Shown: positions 9,615 to 18,976, counted from the stretch's first letter. The stretch: DNA of 64,000 nt from Candidatus Mailhella merdavium (GCA_019119045.1 DWXS01000084.1:1-64000); one strand, 5' to 3'. Program-made: numbers and translations. The notes: generated by a model from the letters alone, not told the origin.

Positions 9615-9847
9615 TTCCTGATGTCGTTCCATAGCCGCGCCGCCGCCAAAAGGTCTTCCGTCGTGGTCGCGAGCGCCATACGGTTTTCTTCCGTGACGCG
9701 TCTGTACACCTCTTCCCGGTACACGACCTTGTCCGGGGGGAGGCTGATGCCGATTTTCACCTGCTTGCCCTGTACGCTGAGGACGGTGATGCGGATATCG
9801 TCGCCCACATACAGACTTTCGCCGGGTTTTCTCGCGAGTATGAGCAT
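9611..9847 (-). CDS. csrA: Carbon storage regulator CsrA
   Basis: Dimeric RNA-binding protein that blocks ribosome binding at GGA-containing leaders, including flagellin mRNA. It has the invariant start [11 protein letters not shown], the [11 protein letters not shown] strand and VKIGISLP. Residues 1-55 are the CsrA core; the 78-residue product has a C-terminal extension like other FliW-partnered CsrAs of deep-branching lineages, where the extension forms part of the FliW contact. AAGGAA lies six bases upstream. First gene of the coupled csrA-fliW-galE operon. Confidence 0.96.
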   Translation of the reverse strand: MLILARKPGESLYVGDDIRITVLSVQGKQVKIGISLPPDKVVYREEVYRRVTEENRMALATTTEDLLAAARLWNDIRK

Positions 9848-10045
9848 GGCGTTTCCTTGCCGGAAGAGAATCGGGCGGAACCGGGCCGCCTCTGATCCGG
9901 CGGAGTCTGCTGCCGGAAGGGGGCGGAGAAATTTCGCGGGTACGCCGTTTTGTCCTCTTGCTGAAAAAGAGGAACGTTGAGAATCTCAAAAAGGCCCTGA
10001 CGGGCGGAATTCTGGCCTACTTTCCGGGAATGGGCAAGTCTGCTT

Positions 10046-11329
10046 TCAGCGTTCCGTCCAGAGCAGTCGATTTTTTTTCAGCGTCGCTCTGCCGAGAGCC
10101 AGTCCGTTCCAGCTGATCAGCGCCATGCCTGCGGCATCGGCAGAGGCTGCGCAGGGGGCCTGTTGCGCGCGCCCCTGAAGCATGCCGTTAATGGCCTCAA
10201 TGCCGTCAGCGTCCTCGAATTCCACGCGGGGAAGATTGCCCGGCGTGCGCAAACGGGGGGCGGGGCGTATTTCGCCGTTTTTCGCATATTTGCCGAAATA
10301 CATGCCCTGCCAGCGCAGGGAGGCGGGCAGGAGGTCAAGGCTCTGCCGGGGCAGGATATGCAGGCTTGCTCCGAAAACGCCGACCGGCCCGGGCAGAGCG
10401 GCAGGATCCACGCCGGCATCCGCGAGTCTGTCTGGAGAAAGAAGCTCAAAGCGGGGGGCCTGCGCCTGCGGACAGAACGGAGGCGTATCTGCATGTCTTT
10501 CCGGGGAGGCGGCGGGCTTGTGCAGGCGGGCCACAAAAAAGCCCTGATTATCGCCGCTTCGGGGTTCCAGTCTCCACACGCCGTCGATGCCGAGTCTGCC
10601 GTCTTCCAGATCGAAGCCGGGCGGGGAGGCCAGAGGTTCCAGCTCAAGGCCGAGTTCGTCCAGCGCGTAGCGCACCTGTTCTTCGTTTTCGCCGTCGTTG
10701 GTGGTGCAGGTGGAATAGACCAGTGTGCCGCCGGGACGCAGCAGGCGGCAGGCCTCCCGCAGCAGAGCGCGCTGGAGTCGGATCAGCGGGGTGATTTTAT
10801 CATCTTTCCAGATATCGCGCACTTTGGGATTGCGTTCTATGGTACCCCAGCCGGAGCAGGGCGGGTCAAGCTGAATGTAGTTCCACATGGCATCCGGCAG
10901 AGGCAGGGATTCGCCTTCATGGCAGCAGCTTGCCGTCCAGCCCAGATTCATGGCGTGCAGATTGCGCCGCAGCGTTGCCAGACGGGAGGGTGAAGGCTCG
11001 TTTCCGAGTACGAAGCCGTCGGAGCCGACCATCCCCGCAAGCTGACCGGTCTTACTGCCGGGGCTGGCGCACATGTCCAGAACCGCCGCGCCGGGGGGCG
11101 GGCATAAAGCGGCGGGAGGCAGCATGGAGGAGCGATCCTGAATATAGATAAGGCCGAAAAAGGCCGCGAGGCTGGAACCCAGCGGACGGGGCTCGGCAAG
11201 CAGACGTCTGGCGGAAGGTATGAAGGGATCGGGCTCGAATTCATAGCCCTGTGCCCGGAGCAGATCTTCCACCGTTTGTTCTTCACTCGGCGTACAGACA
11301 AGGCGGAAAGCACGGCGGCTCGGCGTCAT
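10046..11329 (-). CDS. RNA (cytosine-5)-methyltransferase, NOL1/NOP2/Sun family
   Basis: SAM-dependent rRNA or tRNA m5C methyltransferase of the RsmB/RsmF group. The SAM motif DMCASPGSKTGQ lies at about 85-96, the motif IV cysteine in DPPCSGWGT, and the motif VI catalytic cysteine in STCTTNDGENE. A C-terminal region with a PUA-like RsmF tail (from about 330) suggests RsmF/YebU rather than RsmB, but the rRNA target is inferred. The start is placed at 11329 because GGAG sits six bases before it; a longer frame to 11398 would run into the divergent gene's promoter. Confidence 0.88.
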   Translation of the reverse strand: MTPSRRAFRLVCTPSEEQTVEDLLRAQGYEFEPDPFIPSARRLLAEPRPLGSSLAAFFGLIYIQDRSSMLPPAALCPPPGAAVLDMCASPGSKTGQLAGMVGSDGFVLGNEPSPSRLATLRRNLHAMNLGWTASCCHEGESLPLPDAMWNYIQLDPPCSGWGTIERNPKVRDIWKDDKITPLIRLQRALLREACRLLRPGGTLVYSTCTTNDGENEEQVRYALDELGLELEPLASPPGFDLEDGRLGIDGVWRLEPRSGDNQGFFVARLHKPAASPERHADTPPFCPQAQAPRFELLSPDRLADAGVDPAALPGPVGVFGASLHILPRQSLDLLPASLRWQGMYFGKYAKNGEIRPAPRLRTPGNLPRVEFEDADGIEAINGMLQGRAQQAPCAASADAAGMALISWNGLALGRATLKKNRLLWTER

Positions 11330-11362
11330 GAACATCTCCAGAGGCTGCGCCCCGTGCGCATG

Positions 11363-11391
11363 TTGCGGGGCGGAAAAAGAAAGGATAAACT
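11363..11391 (+). promoter_or_regulatory. Candidate sigma-70 promoter for the FG-GAP gene
   Basis: TTGCGG, a 17-base spacer and TAAACT lie 28 bases before the ATG of the downstream gene, in the short gap between divergent genes. The -10 box matches the consensus only moderately. Confidence 0.4.
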
Positions 11392-11418
11392 CGCCCAACT
11401 CTATTTGAAGGAGCGATC

Positions 11419-13026
11419 ATGCAGCATCGAATTTTATCCTTGTTTCTGGCGTGTACCCTGCTGCTCGCCGGGATGCAAGCGGCACAGGCGGCCTCGTATA
11501 TTGTGACGCCGTTTACGGTGAACGGATCCGCCGGATACAGCTACCTGGGCAAGGCCATTCCGCCCATGCTGTCTTCCCGGCTGTTCTGGCAGGGAAAATT
11601 TGAACCTGCGGCCACGCAGGACGCCGTGCTTCAGGGCAGTGCGCCGGAAGGACGGGCCGGAGCGGAAAAGATCCGCAAGTCTGCCGATGCCGATTATGTG
11701 GTGTGGGGCAGCGTCACGGTGATGGGCACCGAAGCCAGTCTGGATGTCAGCGCGCTGGACGAAAAGGGAAATCTCTGGCAGCAGGCGTTCAGAAGTCCTG
11801 TGAATAATCTGCTCGGCGGCGTGCAGAATGCCGCGGACGCCATTTCCTCCCAGCTTTTCGGGCGGACTGCGGCCGCTGCTCCTGCCGGTCAGAGCGCCTC
11901 GCCCATGAACAGAGCCTTCATGATGAATGAAACTCAGGGCGGAATGAATTACGGCGTGAATCCCCAGATTCGCTATGAAAATATGGACGGGGAACGTATC
12001 CGCAGCCAGATGCTGGATTTTGAAGCCATAGGCATGGAAGTGGCGGATTTTGACGGCGACGGAAAAAATGAAGTCGCGCTGCTCAATGAGGATGCCGTGC
12101 TTCTGTATCGCTGGCAGGACGGACGGCTGGTGCAGATCAGCGAGCTGCGTCTGCCTTCCATGATGCGTATTCCGCTCATCATTCGGGCCTTGCCGGACGG
12201 CAAGCGCGTTCTGATGGTGGTGACGGCTTATGACGACGCCTCGGACGAACCTGTAAGTCAGGTGTTCGCGTTTAAGGACGGGGAGTTTCAGGAAGCGTCC
12301 AACCGCGTGAAGTATTATCTTAACGTGTTGAAAATGGCTCCTTCCTATAAGCCCAAGCTGGTCGGTCAGGACCCGGATCGCAGCCGCGTGGTGCGCGGGG
12401 ATATTTATGACGTGACCCTGCGCGGAGGTAAGCTGAGCAAGGGAAGTAAATATTCCAGTCTTCCAGGTGAAGCCAATGTGTTCAACATGGTGTGGATTCC
12501 CGGTAATGCCAAATCCGGGGGCGATTATCTTGTGGCCGTCGGAGCGGAAGAGACGCTGCTGACCTTTGACCGCAACGGCAAGCGTCTTGCCCGCAGTGAC
12601 GAAAGTTTTACCGGAACCTCGGTGGGTATTCCCATTTCCCGCAGTATGCCCGGGCTGGGCAGATCGGCGGAAGAGGACGGCGGCAATTATTATTATGTGC
12701 CCATGCGCATGGTGGTGGACGACCCCGACAACAGCGGCACTCCCGTGCTGATCACCGGCAAGCCCATATCTGCGGCGTCCATGCTGTTCAAGAACTTCCG
12801 CGTCTTTCCTCAGGGTGAAATTCACGCGCTGTTCTGGGACGGTCTGGGGCTGGATCTGAAGTGGAAAACCCGGCGCATCAAGGGCAGTGTGGTGGATCTG
12901 AGCGTATCCGACCCCAACAACGACGGCGTACAGGATCTGGTGGTCAGCGTGAACTCCTATCCCGGCTCCCTCGGTATGGGCAAGATTCGCAATATGATTC
13001 TGATTTATCCCCTTGAAGGGAACTAG
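11419..13026 (+). CDS. Exported FG-GAP/VCBS repeat protein
   Basis: 535 residues with a clear signal peptide (about 1-25, ending MQAAQA-A). After an N-terminal domain (about 26-165) the sequence has Ca-binding FG-GAP type motifs: DFDGDGKNEVALL (about 210-222) and DPNNDGVQDLVVSV (about 500-513), consistent with a periplasmic beta-propeller. The N-terminal part resembles a TolB-N/FlgO-like fold that occurs in front of propellers, but this is by eye only. GAAGGAG precedes the ATG. Function unknown. Confidence 0.75.
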   Translation: MQHRILSLFLACTLLLAGMQAAQAASYIVTPFTVNGSAGYSYLGKAIPPMLSSRLFWQGKFEPAATQDAVLQGSAPEGRAGAEKIRKSADADYVVWGSVTVMGTEASLDVSALDEKGNLWQQAFRSPVNNLLGGVQNAADAISSQLFGRTAAAAPAGQSASPMNRAFMMNETQGGMNYGVNPQIRYENMDGERIRSQMLDFEAIGMEVADFDGDGKNEVALLNEDAVLLYRWQDGRLVQISELRLPSMMRIPLIIRALPDGKRVLMVVTAYDDASDEPVSQVFAFKDGEFQEASNRVKYYLNVLKMAPSYKPKLVGQDPDRSRVVRGDIYDVTLRGGKLSKGSKYSSLPGEANVFNMVWIPGNAKSGGDYLVAVGAEETLLTFDRNGKRLARSDESFTGTSVGIPISRSMPGLGRSAEEDGGNYYYVPMRMVVDDPDNSGTPVLITGKPISAASMLFKNFRVFPQGEIHALFWDGLGLDLKWKTRRIKGSVVDLSVSDPNNDGVQDLVVSVNSYPGSLGMGKIRNMILIYPLEGN

Positions 13027-13088
13027 AGCAAGGCACAGGGGCCGCTTCCTCAAAAGGAACGGCCCTTTTCAGAAGGCCAAGGAGACGG

Positions 13089-13361
13089 ATGATGCAGGGC
13101 CCGGATAAAACGGTAATGCCGGAAGTAACTTTTTCGACCTTTGTGCTTTCCCTGGCCTCTTCGGCGATGGTGCAGCTTGGAGAAGTGCCCAATCCCGAGA
13201 CGGGGAAACTGGAAAAACATCCTGAGCTTGCCAGACACAGTATCGATATCCTGAACATGCTTGAGGATAAGATTACGAACGGACTGACGGAAAAAGAGTC
13301 CCGCCTGCTCCGGGACGTGCTGTTCGAATTGCGCATGAAATATGTCGCGGCCGGAAAGTAG
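13089..13361 (+). CDS. DUF1844 protein
   Basis: A 90-residue cytoplasmic protein. VTFSTFVLSLASSAMVQLGEVPNP, here described by its two halves (FSTFVLSLASSA and QLGEVP), plus the central ARHSIDILNMLEDK segment, is the hallmark of DUF1844, a small conserved family of unknown function common in deltaproteobacteria. Two adjacent ATGs (13089 and 13092) follow AAGGAGAC. It lies 55 bp ahead of argC and may be cotranscribed with it. Confidence 0.87.
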   Translation: MMQGPDKTVMPEVTFSTFVLSLASSAMVQLGEVPNPETGKLEKHPELARHSIDILNMLEDKITNGLTEKESRLLRDVLFELRMKYVAAGK

Positions 13362-13415
13362 GCTGCGCGTGTCTTTGAGGGCGGGCTTTCCGCTCCGGAA
13401 AAAGAGGAAGAAAAA

Positions 13416-14471
13416 ATGCTGAAGGCCGGACTTGTCGGCGTTACGGGATATACGGGAATGGAACTGGCCCGCATTCTTGCCGGGCATCCGTTCATGCGGC
13501 TGGTCATGGCTACATCCCGCCAGGAGGCCGGAAAGCGGCTTGATGAGCTGTATCCGTTCCTGCGGGGCCTGCCGGGTGGTGATGTCGTTGTGAGTGAAGC
13601 GGATGCTGCCGCTTTGGCAGGAGCCTGCGACGTGGTATTTCTGGCCGTCCCGCACGGGGTTGCCATGGAAATGGGCGCAGCCCTCTATGACGCGGGGGCA
13701 AAGGTGGTGGATCTTTCCGCCGACTTCCGCCTGCACGACGCGGCCGTGTATGAAACCTGGTACGGCGTGACGCATACCCGGGCGGAATATCTGGACAGGG
13801 CCGTGTACGGTCTGCCGGAACTGTATGCCGAGGAAATAGGCCGAACCAGACTTGTGGCCAATCCGGGCTGTTATCCCACAGCGTCCATTCTCGGTTTGCA
13901 CGCCGCATTGAAGAACGGCCTTATTCATACCGACGATATCGTCATCGACGCCAAGTCCGGCGTTTCCGGGGCCGGGCGCAAGGCCGCGCTGGGTTCGCTG
14001 TTCTGCGAAGTCGGCGATTCCTTCAAGCCCTATAATCTGGGAAGACATCGTCATACGCCGGAGATTGAGCAGGAACTCGCACACAGTGCGGGCATGGAAA
14101 ACGGTTCGCTGCGCATATCCTTCAACCCACATCTGGTGCCCATGAGCAGAGGAATTCTGGCCACCATTTATACACGGCTGAAGAGTCCCCGTTCTCAACA
14201 GGAAGTGCAGATGATTTACGAGGCCGCCTGGGCCGGTTCCCGCTGGGTGCGCGTACTCCCTGCGGGGAAGCTGCCGGAAACCCGCAATGTGCGCGGTTCC
14301 ATGTTCTGCGATATCGCCGTGACGGTGGACGAACGGACGGGCCGCCTGATTATCACCAGCGCCATCGACAATCTGTGCCGGGGAGCTTCCGGTCAGGCCG
14401 TGGCCAACGCCAATCTGATGAATTATCTGCCCGTGGACGAAGGTCTCAATCTCGCGCCGTTGACGGTATAA
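13416..14471 (+). CDS. argC: N-acetyl-gamma-glutamyl-phosphate reductase
   Basis: NADPH-dependent third step of arginine synthesis. 351 residues, the usual size for ArgC type 1. An N-terminal GVTGYTGMEL (about 8-17) is the nucleotide-binding segment, and NPGCYPTA (near 149) carries the catalytic cysteine. HLVPMSRGIL and the terminal SAIDNLCRGASGQAVANAN (19 residues) are typical. A strong terminator follows 30 bp after the stop. argD is found separately at 55979, so the arginine genes are dispersed. Confidence 0.96.
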   Translation: MLKAGLVGVTGYTGMELARILAGHPFMRLVMATSRQEAGKRLDELYPFLRGLPGGDVVVSEADAAALAGACDVVFLAVPHGVAMEMGAALYDAGAKVVDLSADFRLHDAAVYETWYGVTHTRAEYLDRAVYGLPELYAEEIGRTRLVANPGCYPTASILGLHAALKNGLIHTDDIVIDAKSGVSGAGRKAALGSLFCEVGDSFKPYNLGRHRHTPEIEQELAHSAGMENGSLRISFNPHLVPMSRGILATIYTRLKSPRSQQEVQMIYEAAWAGSRWVRVLPAGKLPETRNVRGSMFCDIAVTVDERTGRLIITSAIDNLCRGASGQAVANANLMNYLPVDEGLNLAPLTV

Positions 14472-14500
14472 ATGCTGCTGAACCGCGGATATTTTGCGGA

Positions 14501-14549
14501 AACGGCGCAGTCTGCCCGACAGCTACGGGGCAGACTGCGCCGTTTTTTT
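14501..14549 (+). terminator. Terminator of argC
   Basis: A long perfect stem (AACGGCGCAGTCTGCCC with its complement) and a short loop run straight into seven T. Strong intrinsic terminator. Confidence 0.92.
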
Positions 14550-14635
14550 GTCTGCCGGGTCTTGAACTGACTTTCACCGGAAATAAAAACCGTGTTTTTC
14601 GGCAGGGTGTTCCCGCCGATGCGGTTCCGTCGGGA

Positions 14636-14669
14636 GAAAAAGGAAGGGGGACGGCTTTGCTGTCCCCCC
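14636..14669 (-). terminator. Terminator of the aryl-sulfotransferase-like gene
   Basis: Read on the minus strand, a GGGGGAC / GTCCCCC stem with a nine-base loop is followed by TTCCTTTTT. It lies about 30 bases after the stop of the gene. Confidence 0.72.
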
Positions 14670-14697
14670 GTATGCTTAAGAGAAGATAAGGAAGATT

Positions 14698-16143
14698 CTA
14701 ATAACGTTTGAAGGGCGTGAACTCTTCGCTTTCCACTTCCACGGCGCCGGCATTGCGCAGCGCGTCGTCATAGATGAAGGGATCGGCGGGAATGACTTCC
14801 TTTTCCAGATCGTGCTTGAGCTGAGGGATATAGGAATAGGGAATGCGGTAGGCGCGGTAGGTGGAGTTTGTGGGCTTCACCCGCATGGTGGAGTGGGTTT
14901 CCGCATCGCCGAAGCCGCTGGCCGTGCCGTACCACATGAAGGGCACAATGTATTCCCACACGATTTCGAGATCCGGCGTGACTTCAAAAACCCGACCGTC
15001 GTTGCCTTCGCAGATCAGCGTGTTGCCGTTGGGCAGGCGTTGCACACCGCTGATGGTTGCGCTGAAAAAGCTGTGGGCGAGGGAGTGGTTGGGGGCATAG
15101 CCTACGGCAAGGCCGGAGTATTCCCAGACCTTTTCCAGAGTGATGGGATTGAATTCCAGCACCTGAGAGAAGGGCAGACCGTTGTTGAAGACGATGACGT
15201 TGCCCTCGCCGGGCAGACCTTTGGGAATGATATGCGCATTGTGCATCATGCCGCCTGCGGGCAGACCCTTGAAGCCTCCTTCAGGCAGGTGCATTCCCAT
15301 AAGACGCAGGGGGGAATCCTTGGGGTAATCCGGCCCGCACTGCCAGGCGACGCTGCCGGTCTTGTGATCGATGATGTAAATGACTTCCTGTCCGTCGTCG
15401 GTGATGATGTTGTCCGGGTGGAAGGCGGCATACTTGACCGGGTCGCTGTCATACCACTTGTTGGGGCCTACCCAGGAAGCCGTGTTCTGGAAGTCGGCAA
15501 TGCCCTTTGCCTTGTATTCTTCCTCATGATCCTTGTATATCCATTCCCAGACGATATTGCCGTCCTTGTCCACGATGTAGAGGGTGGCCGTATCCTTGCC
15601 GTCTATGGTCTTGAAGCCGGCGATCAGGGTTTTGCCGTCCTTGACGTAGTTCATGCCGGGAACGTCGTAGCCCACGGGGTTGCCTTCGCGCTGGATGTCA
15701 TGATGCGCGTTGGAACTCCAGTAGGTATCGCCCTTGATTTTGACCATTTCTTCAGTGGCCTTGCGCTGTTCGTACTTGTCGAAACTCCAGACGATCTTGC
15801 CGTCCCAGTCCATTTCAACCACGGTGAAGCCTTCCGACTTGCGGGCCAGCCAGTTTGCCGGATCGTAATGTACCAGCGTGGCGAGCAGGTTGCCTCCGGG
15901 CAGAACCTTGGCGGGCTGACCTTCCACATTCATCCATTTATGGACGACCTTGCCGTTCATATCGATAAGCGGCACGCCGTGCGGCGTTGCGCGGAGCGGA
16001 TTCAGCACGGTATAGCCGTTATATGCCTTGTCCGGCTTGTTGATGGTGACTCCGGTAGGAAATACGGAGGGGTAGGCCGCGGCTGTTCCTGCCATACCGA
16101 GAAGCAGACCGAGGGCCATGAAGGCTTTTCCAAAGGGACGCAT
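14698..16143 (-). CDS. Periplasmic aryl-sulfotransferase-like protein (ASST superfamily)
   Basis: 481 residues with a signal peptide (1-23, ending GTAAA). Repeated blade-like motifs (LLATLVHYD, NTLICEGNDGRVFEV, IVWEW/IVWEY) point to a six-bladed propeller of the arylsulfotransferase (AssT/ASST) superfamily, PAPS-independent periplasmic enzymes that move sulfate between phenolic esters. Many histidines are present (SNAHHD, HNAHI, NHSLAHS), candidates for the active site. AGGAGA precedes the ATG. It is divergent from a sulfonate/taurine-type importer, which fits an organosulfur role, but sulfotransferase activity and substrate are inferred. Confidence 0.78.
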   Translation of the reverse strand: MRPFGKAFMALGLLLGMAGTAAAYPSVFPTGVTINKPDKAYNGYTVLNPLRATPHGVPLIDMNGKVVHKWMNVEGQPAKVLPGGNLLATLVHYDPANWLARKSEGFTVVEMDWDGKIVWSFDKYEQRKATEEMVKIKGDTYWSSNAHHDIQREGNPVGYDVPGMNYVKDGKTLIAGFKTIDGKDTATLYIVDKDGNIVWEWIYKDHEEEYKAKGIADFQNTASWVGPNKWYDSDPVKYAAFHPDNIITDDGQEVIYIIDHKTGSVAWQCGPDYPKDSPLRLMGMHLPEGGFKGLPAGGMMHNAHIIPKGLPGEGNVIVFNNGLPFSQVLEFNPITLEKVWEYSGLAVGYAPNHSLAHSFFSATISGVQRLPNGNTLICEGNDGRVFEVTPDLEIVWEYIVPFMWYGTASGFGDAETHSTMRVKPTNSTYRAYRIPYSYIPQLKHDLEKEVIPADPFIYDDALRNAGAVEVESEEFTPFKRY

Positions 16144-16379
16144 ATTCTCTTTCTCCTGTTATGCGTTATGTCCGCACGTCGACGGAACATGCCCCCTGTA
16201 GTCGAGCGGAAGCGGCAAGTCAATGCGCGCTCATGCCCTTTACGCTGCCGGGCTTTAAAGATAAACGATTCAGGATTATGTGCAGCAGACATGTCCTTTT
16301 TTTCGAAAAAGCCCGGAATCGCGTTCTTTCGGAAGCGGCGAGGGCGGGGCGTGTTGAAATTCATATCGTGAGGATATTC

Positions 16380-17321
16380 ATGCGTCGTTGTTTCATCATG
16401 GGAGCAATCCTGCTTGTTTTGTGCGCGGCAGGGTCGGCGCGGGCGGCAGAACTTTTGAAAATCGGCGCGCTTCCCGCCGCCGATTCCGTGATTCTGCATG
16501 TCGCCGCCGACGAGGGGCTGTTTGCCGAGCGCGGGCTTAATGTGGAAATAGTGCCTTTTCAGAGTGCCCTGGAACTGGGGGCCGCCATGCGGGCGGGAGA
16601 ACTTGCCGGTCATTTCGGCGATCTGCTCAATGTGCTTATGCAGAACGAGCGGGGAGCTTCGCAGGCTGTGATTGCCACAACGACCCATTCTTCTCCGGAA
16701 CAACGCTGTTTTGCCCTTGCCGTGAGTCCGCAGAAAGCCGCCGGGTTGCAATCCCTGGCGGATATGAAGGGTGCGGATACCGCCATGTCCGGCGCGACCA
16801 TCATTGATTATCTGCTGAGCCGTATGCTGGAGCAGGAACATCTGCCTTCGGACTGGCTTGTCATGCAGGAAGTACGGCAGATTCCCGTCCGGCTTCAGAT
16901 GCTGCTGGGCGGTATGACGGATTCCGCGCTTCTCCCCGAGCCGCTGGCGACCATGGTGGAAACAGGTGGGGCGCGTACGGTATGGGACGACACCGCGCTG
17001 AACGAACCTCTGGCGGTCATTGCGCTGCGCACGGAATTTCTGAATCCGGAAATTGTGGAACCGTTCCGCGCCGCGCTGCGCGATGCTGCGCGTCGTATCG
17101 AGGCAGACCCGGAAAAGTACAGAAATTTCATGGTGAAAAAGGGGCTGTTACCCCGCCCGGCCGCTGCCGTATATACCATGCTGCGCTTTGATCTTTTCAA
17201 TACCCCGGATGGTCTTCCTCCTCTGCCCACGGAGGAAGACATGAGCAGGGTGGAAGCATGGATGATGGAGCGCGGGCTGCTGCGGAACGCTCCGGAGTAT
17301 GGGCAGATCGTCTTTCCCTGA
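16380..17321 (+). CDS. ABC transporter substrate-binding protein (NitT/TauT/SsuA type)
   Basis: Periplasmic binding protein of about 313 residues with a signal peptide (1-22, ending GSARA). The mature start LKIGALPAADSVILHVAADEG and the later RLQMLLGGMTDSALLPEPLA (20 residues) match the SsuA/THI5-like fold; KIGALPA, followed by an EGLFAERGLNVEIV segment, is diagnostic. The ATG is placed at 16380 because GAGGA is close before it and a signal peptide follows; the frame is open further upstream. It leads an operon with an ATPase and a permease. Ligand unknown (sulfonate, nitrate or pyrimidine precursor possible). Confidence 0.87.
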   Translation: MRRCFIMGAILLVLCAAGSARAAELLKIGALPAADSVILHVAADEGLFAERGLNVEIVPFQSALELGAAMRAGELAGHFGDLLNVLMQNERGASQAVIATTTHSSPEQRCFALAVSPQKAAGLQSLADMKGADTAMSGATIIDYLLSRMLEQEHLPSDWLVMQEVRQIPVRLQMLLGGMTDSALLPEPLATMVETGGARTVWDDTALNEPLAVIALRTEFLNPEIVEPFRAALRDAARRIEADPEKYRNFMVKKGLLPRPAAAVYTMLRFDLFNTPDGLPPLPTEEDMSRVEAWMMERGLLRNAPEYGQIVFP

Positions 17322-17357
17322 AAGGAGGTCGGCGCAGAGCCGGCACACTGACGGACT

Positions 17358-18137
17358 ATGGGATTTGAACTTGCCGCTGAAAATCTGACCTGCGATTATG
17401 GTTCCGGGCCTGTGCTGGAGCCTTTGTCCTTTACGCTTCCCGCAGGGGCGCGTCTGGCAGTGATCGGCGAATCCGGGTGCGGCAAGAGTACGCTGTTGTG
17501 CCTGCTCGCCGGTCTGGAAAAGCCTTCGCAGGGGACGGTGACAGCCCGACAGATCGGGGTGTCCGCCCCGGGGCAGGTGCCGCGTTCCGCCTTTGTATGG
17601 CAGAATCTCGGGCTTTTTCCCTGGAAAAGAGTGCTGACCAATCTGGCCTTGCCTCTGGAACTCGGGGGCATGGAAAAGAAAGAACGGGAGGCAAGGGCCC
17701 TGGCCATGCTTGACGAACTTGGCCTGAAGGGTCTGGAGCATCGCTGGCCGACAACGCTTTCCGGGGGCCAGAAACAGCGGCTGGCTCTGGGCAGGGCGCT
17801 TATTGCCGATCCGGATATGCTGTTTCTGGACGAACCCTTTTCCGCTCTGGATGCCCTGACGCGCGAAAGGCTTCAGGAGTTTCTGCTGACCTTGTGGGAG
17901 CGTCGCCGCTGTACTACGGTTCTTGTCACCCATGATATCGGCGAAGCCGTGTATCTCGGCACCCATATCCTCGTGCTGGGGGGAAAGCCCGCCCGTGCGG
18001 CCGCCTGGCTGGACAATCCTCTGTCCGGTCTTCCGGACTGCCGGGAGCGGGAGGAATTTTTTCATATGAGCCGCCGCGTGCATGCCGCTCTGAGGGCGGC
18101 GTCCGGGGGCGCGGGCGATGCCGGAGAATCGGCATGA
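17358..18137 (+). CDS. ABC transporter ATP-binding protein (NitT/TauT/SsuB type)
   Basis: Cytoplasmic ATPase of the importer, 259 residues. Walker A GESGCGKST (about 37-45), Q-loop in VWQNLGLFPWK, signature LSGGQKQR, Walker B MLFLDEP and the switch His in VTHDIGEA are all intact. FPW after the Q-loop is typical of the nitrate/sulfonate/taurine branch. The nearest strong ribosome-binding sequence (AAAGGAGG) is about 30 bases upstream, so initiation may be weak. The stop overlaps the permease start (ATGA). Confidence 0.92.
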   Translation: MGFELAAENLTCDYGSGPVLEPLSFTLPAGARLAVIGESGCGKSTLLCLLAGLEKPSQGTVTARQIGVSAPGQVPRSAFVWQNLGLFPWKRVLTNLALPLELGGMEKKEREARALAMLDELGLKGLEHRWPTTLSGGQKQRLALGRALIADPDMLFLDEPFSALDALTRERLQEFLLTLWERRRCTTVLVTHDIGEAVYLGTHILVLGGKPARAAAWLDNPLSGLPDCREREEFFHMSRRVHAALRAASGGAGDAGESA

Positions 18138-18910
18138 AACGCAACGCAGTTCTGCGTCATGGTCTGACGCTCGTCGCACTCGGCCTTGTCTGGCAGGCAG
18201 CTTCGCTTGCCGTTGGGCCTTTTCTCCTTCCCTCTCCCGGGGAAACCTTTACCCTCTTTTTTCAGGCTCTTGGTACGGGCTCCTTCTGGAAAGACATGGG
18301 GGCGAGCGCATGGCGTCTGTTTTTGGGGCTGGGTTTTGCCGTTGGGGCGGGTTTTCCTGTCGGGCTGCTCATGGGGCATTGCCGGAAGGTCGACGCTGCA
18401 ACTGCGCCTTTCATTTTTCTTACCTATCCCTTGCCGAAAATCGTACTGCTGCCGGTTTTTTTCACCTTTCTCGGCCTGGGGGAGGCCCCGCGTGTGCTGC
18501 TGCTTGCCCTGACGACAGGGTATCAGGTTCTGGTCATTGTTCGCGGTACGGCTCAGGGGCTGGAGCCCTCGTACGGAAAGGTGTTCCGTTCGCTCGCGGA
18601 AACGGGAGGCTCGAGGCGCGTTTCTCTGCGGCAGGCCTTTCGACATGTCTATATCCCCGCGGCCCTGCCCGGTCTGTTCACGTCTTTGCGCGTGGCGGCA
18701 GGAACAGCTGTGGCGGTGCTGTTTCTGGCGGAATCCTTTGCCACTCGTTCCGGGCTGGGCTTTCGGATTATGGATGCCTGGGGGAGAGGAGACACGCCGG
18801 AAATGTTTGTCGGTATTCTGGGCATGAGTCTGCTGGGGCTGCTGTTGTTCGGGCTGTGTGCGCTGGGCGAACGCCTGCTCTGCCCCTGGGCGGTCGGGCG
18901 GGGCCTATGA
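18134..18910 (+). CDS. ABC transporter permease (NitT/TauT/SsuC type)
   Basis: 258-residue inner-membrane permease with about six membrane segments. The cytoplasmic coupling loop is EAxxxG-like (SLAETGGSRRVSLRQAFRHV region, about 155-174). Third gene of the importer, overlapping the ATPase stop by 4 bp. No further subunit follows; a hairpin with a T run lies 35 bp downstream. Confidence 0.92.
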   Translation: MKRNAVLRHGLTLVALGLVWQAASLAVGPFLLPSPGETFTLFFQALGTGSFWKDMGASAWRLFLGLGFAVGAGFPVGLLMGHCRKVDAATAPFIFLTYPLPKIVLLPVFFTFLGLGEAPRVLLLALTTGYQVLVIVRGTAQGLEPSYGKVFRSLAETGGSRRVSLRQAFRHVYIPAALPGLFTSLRVAAGTAVAVLFLAESFATRSGLGFRIMDAWGRGDTPEMFVGILGMSLLGLLLFGLCALGERLLCPWAVGRGL

Positions 18911-18942
18911 CTCTTGCGCTGGAATTCCCATGCGTCCGACAA

Positions 18943-18976
18943 TAAAAAGGGCTATACATTGCCCCCCTTTTTTTAT
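18943..18976 (+). terminator. Probable terminator of the ABC importer operon
   Basis: An AAAAAGGGC / GCCCCCCTTTTT stem with a short A+T-rich loop runs into a T-rich tail. The stem has one unpaired C run, so strength is moderate. Confidence 0.6.

Noticed and set aside
11434..13053. 539-codon open frame antisense to the FG-GAP gene
   Set aside because: No start signal and no domain; the plus-strand gene has signal peptide, ribosome site and Ca-binding motifs.
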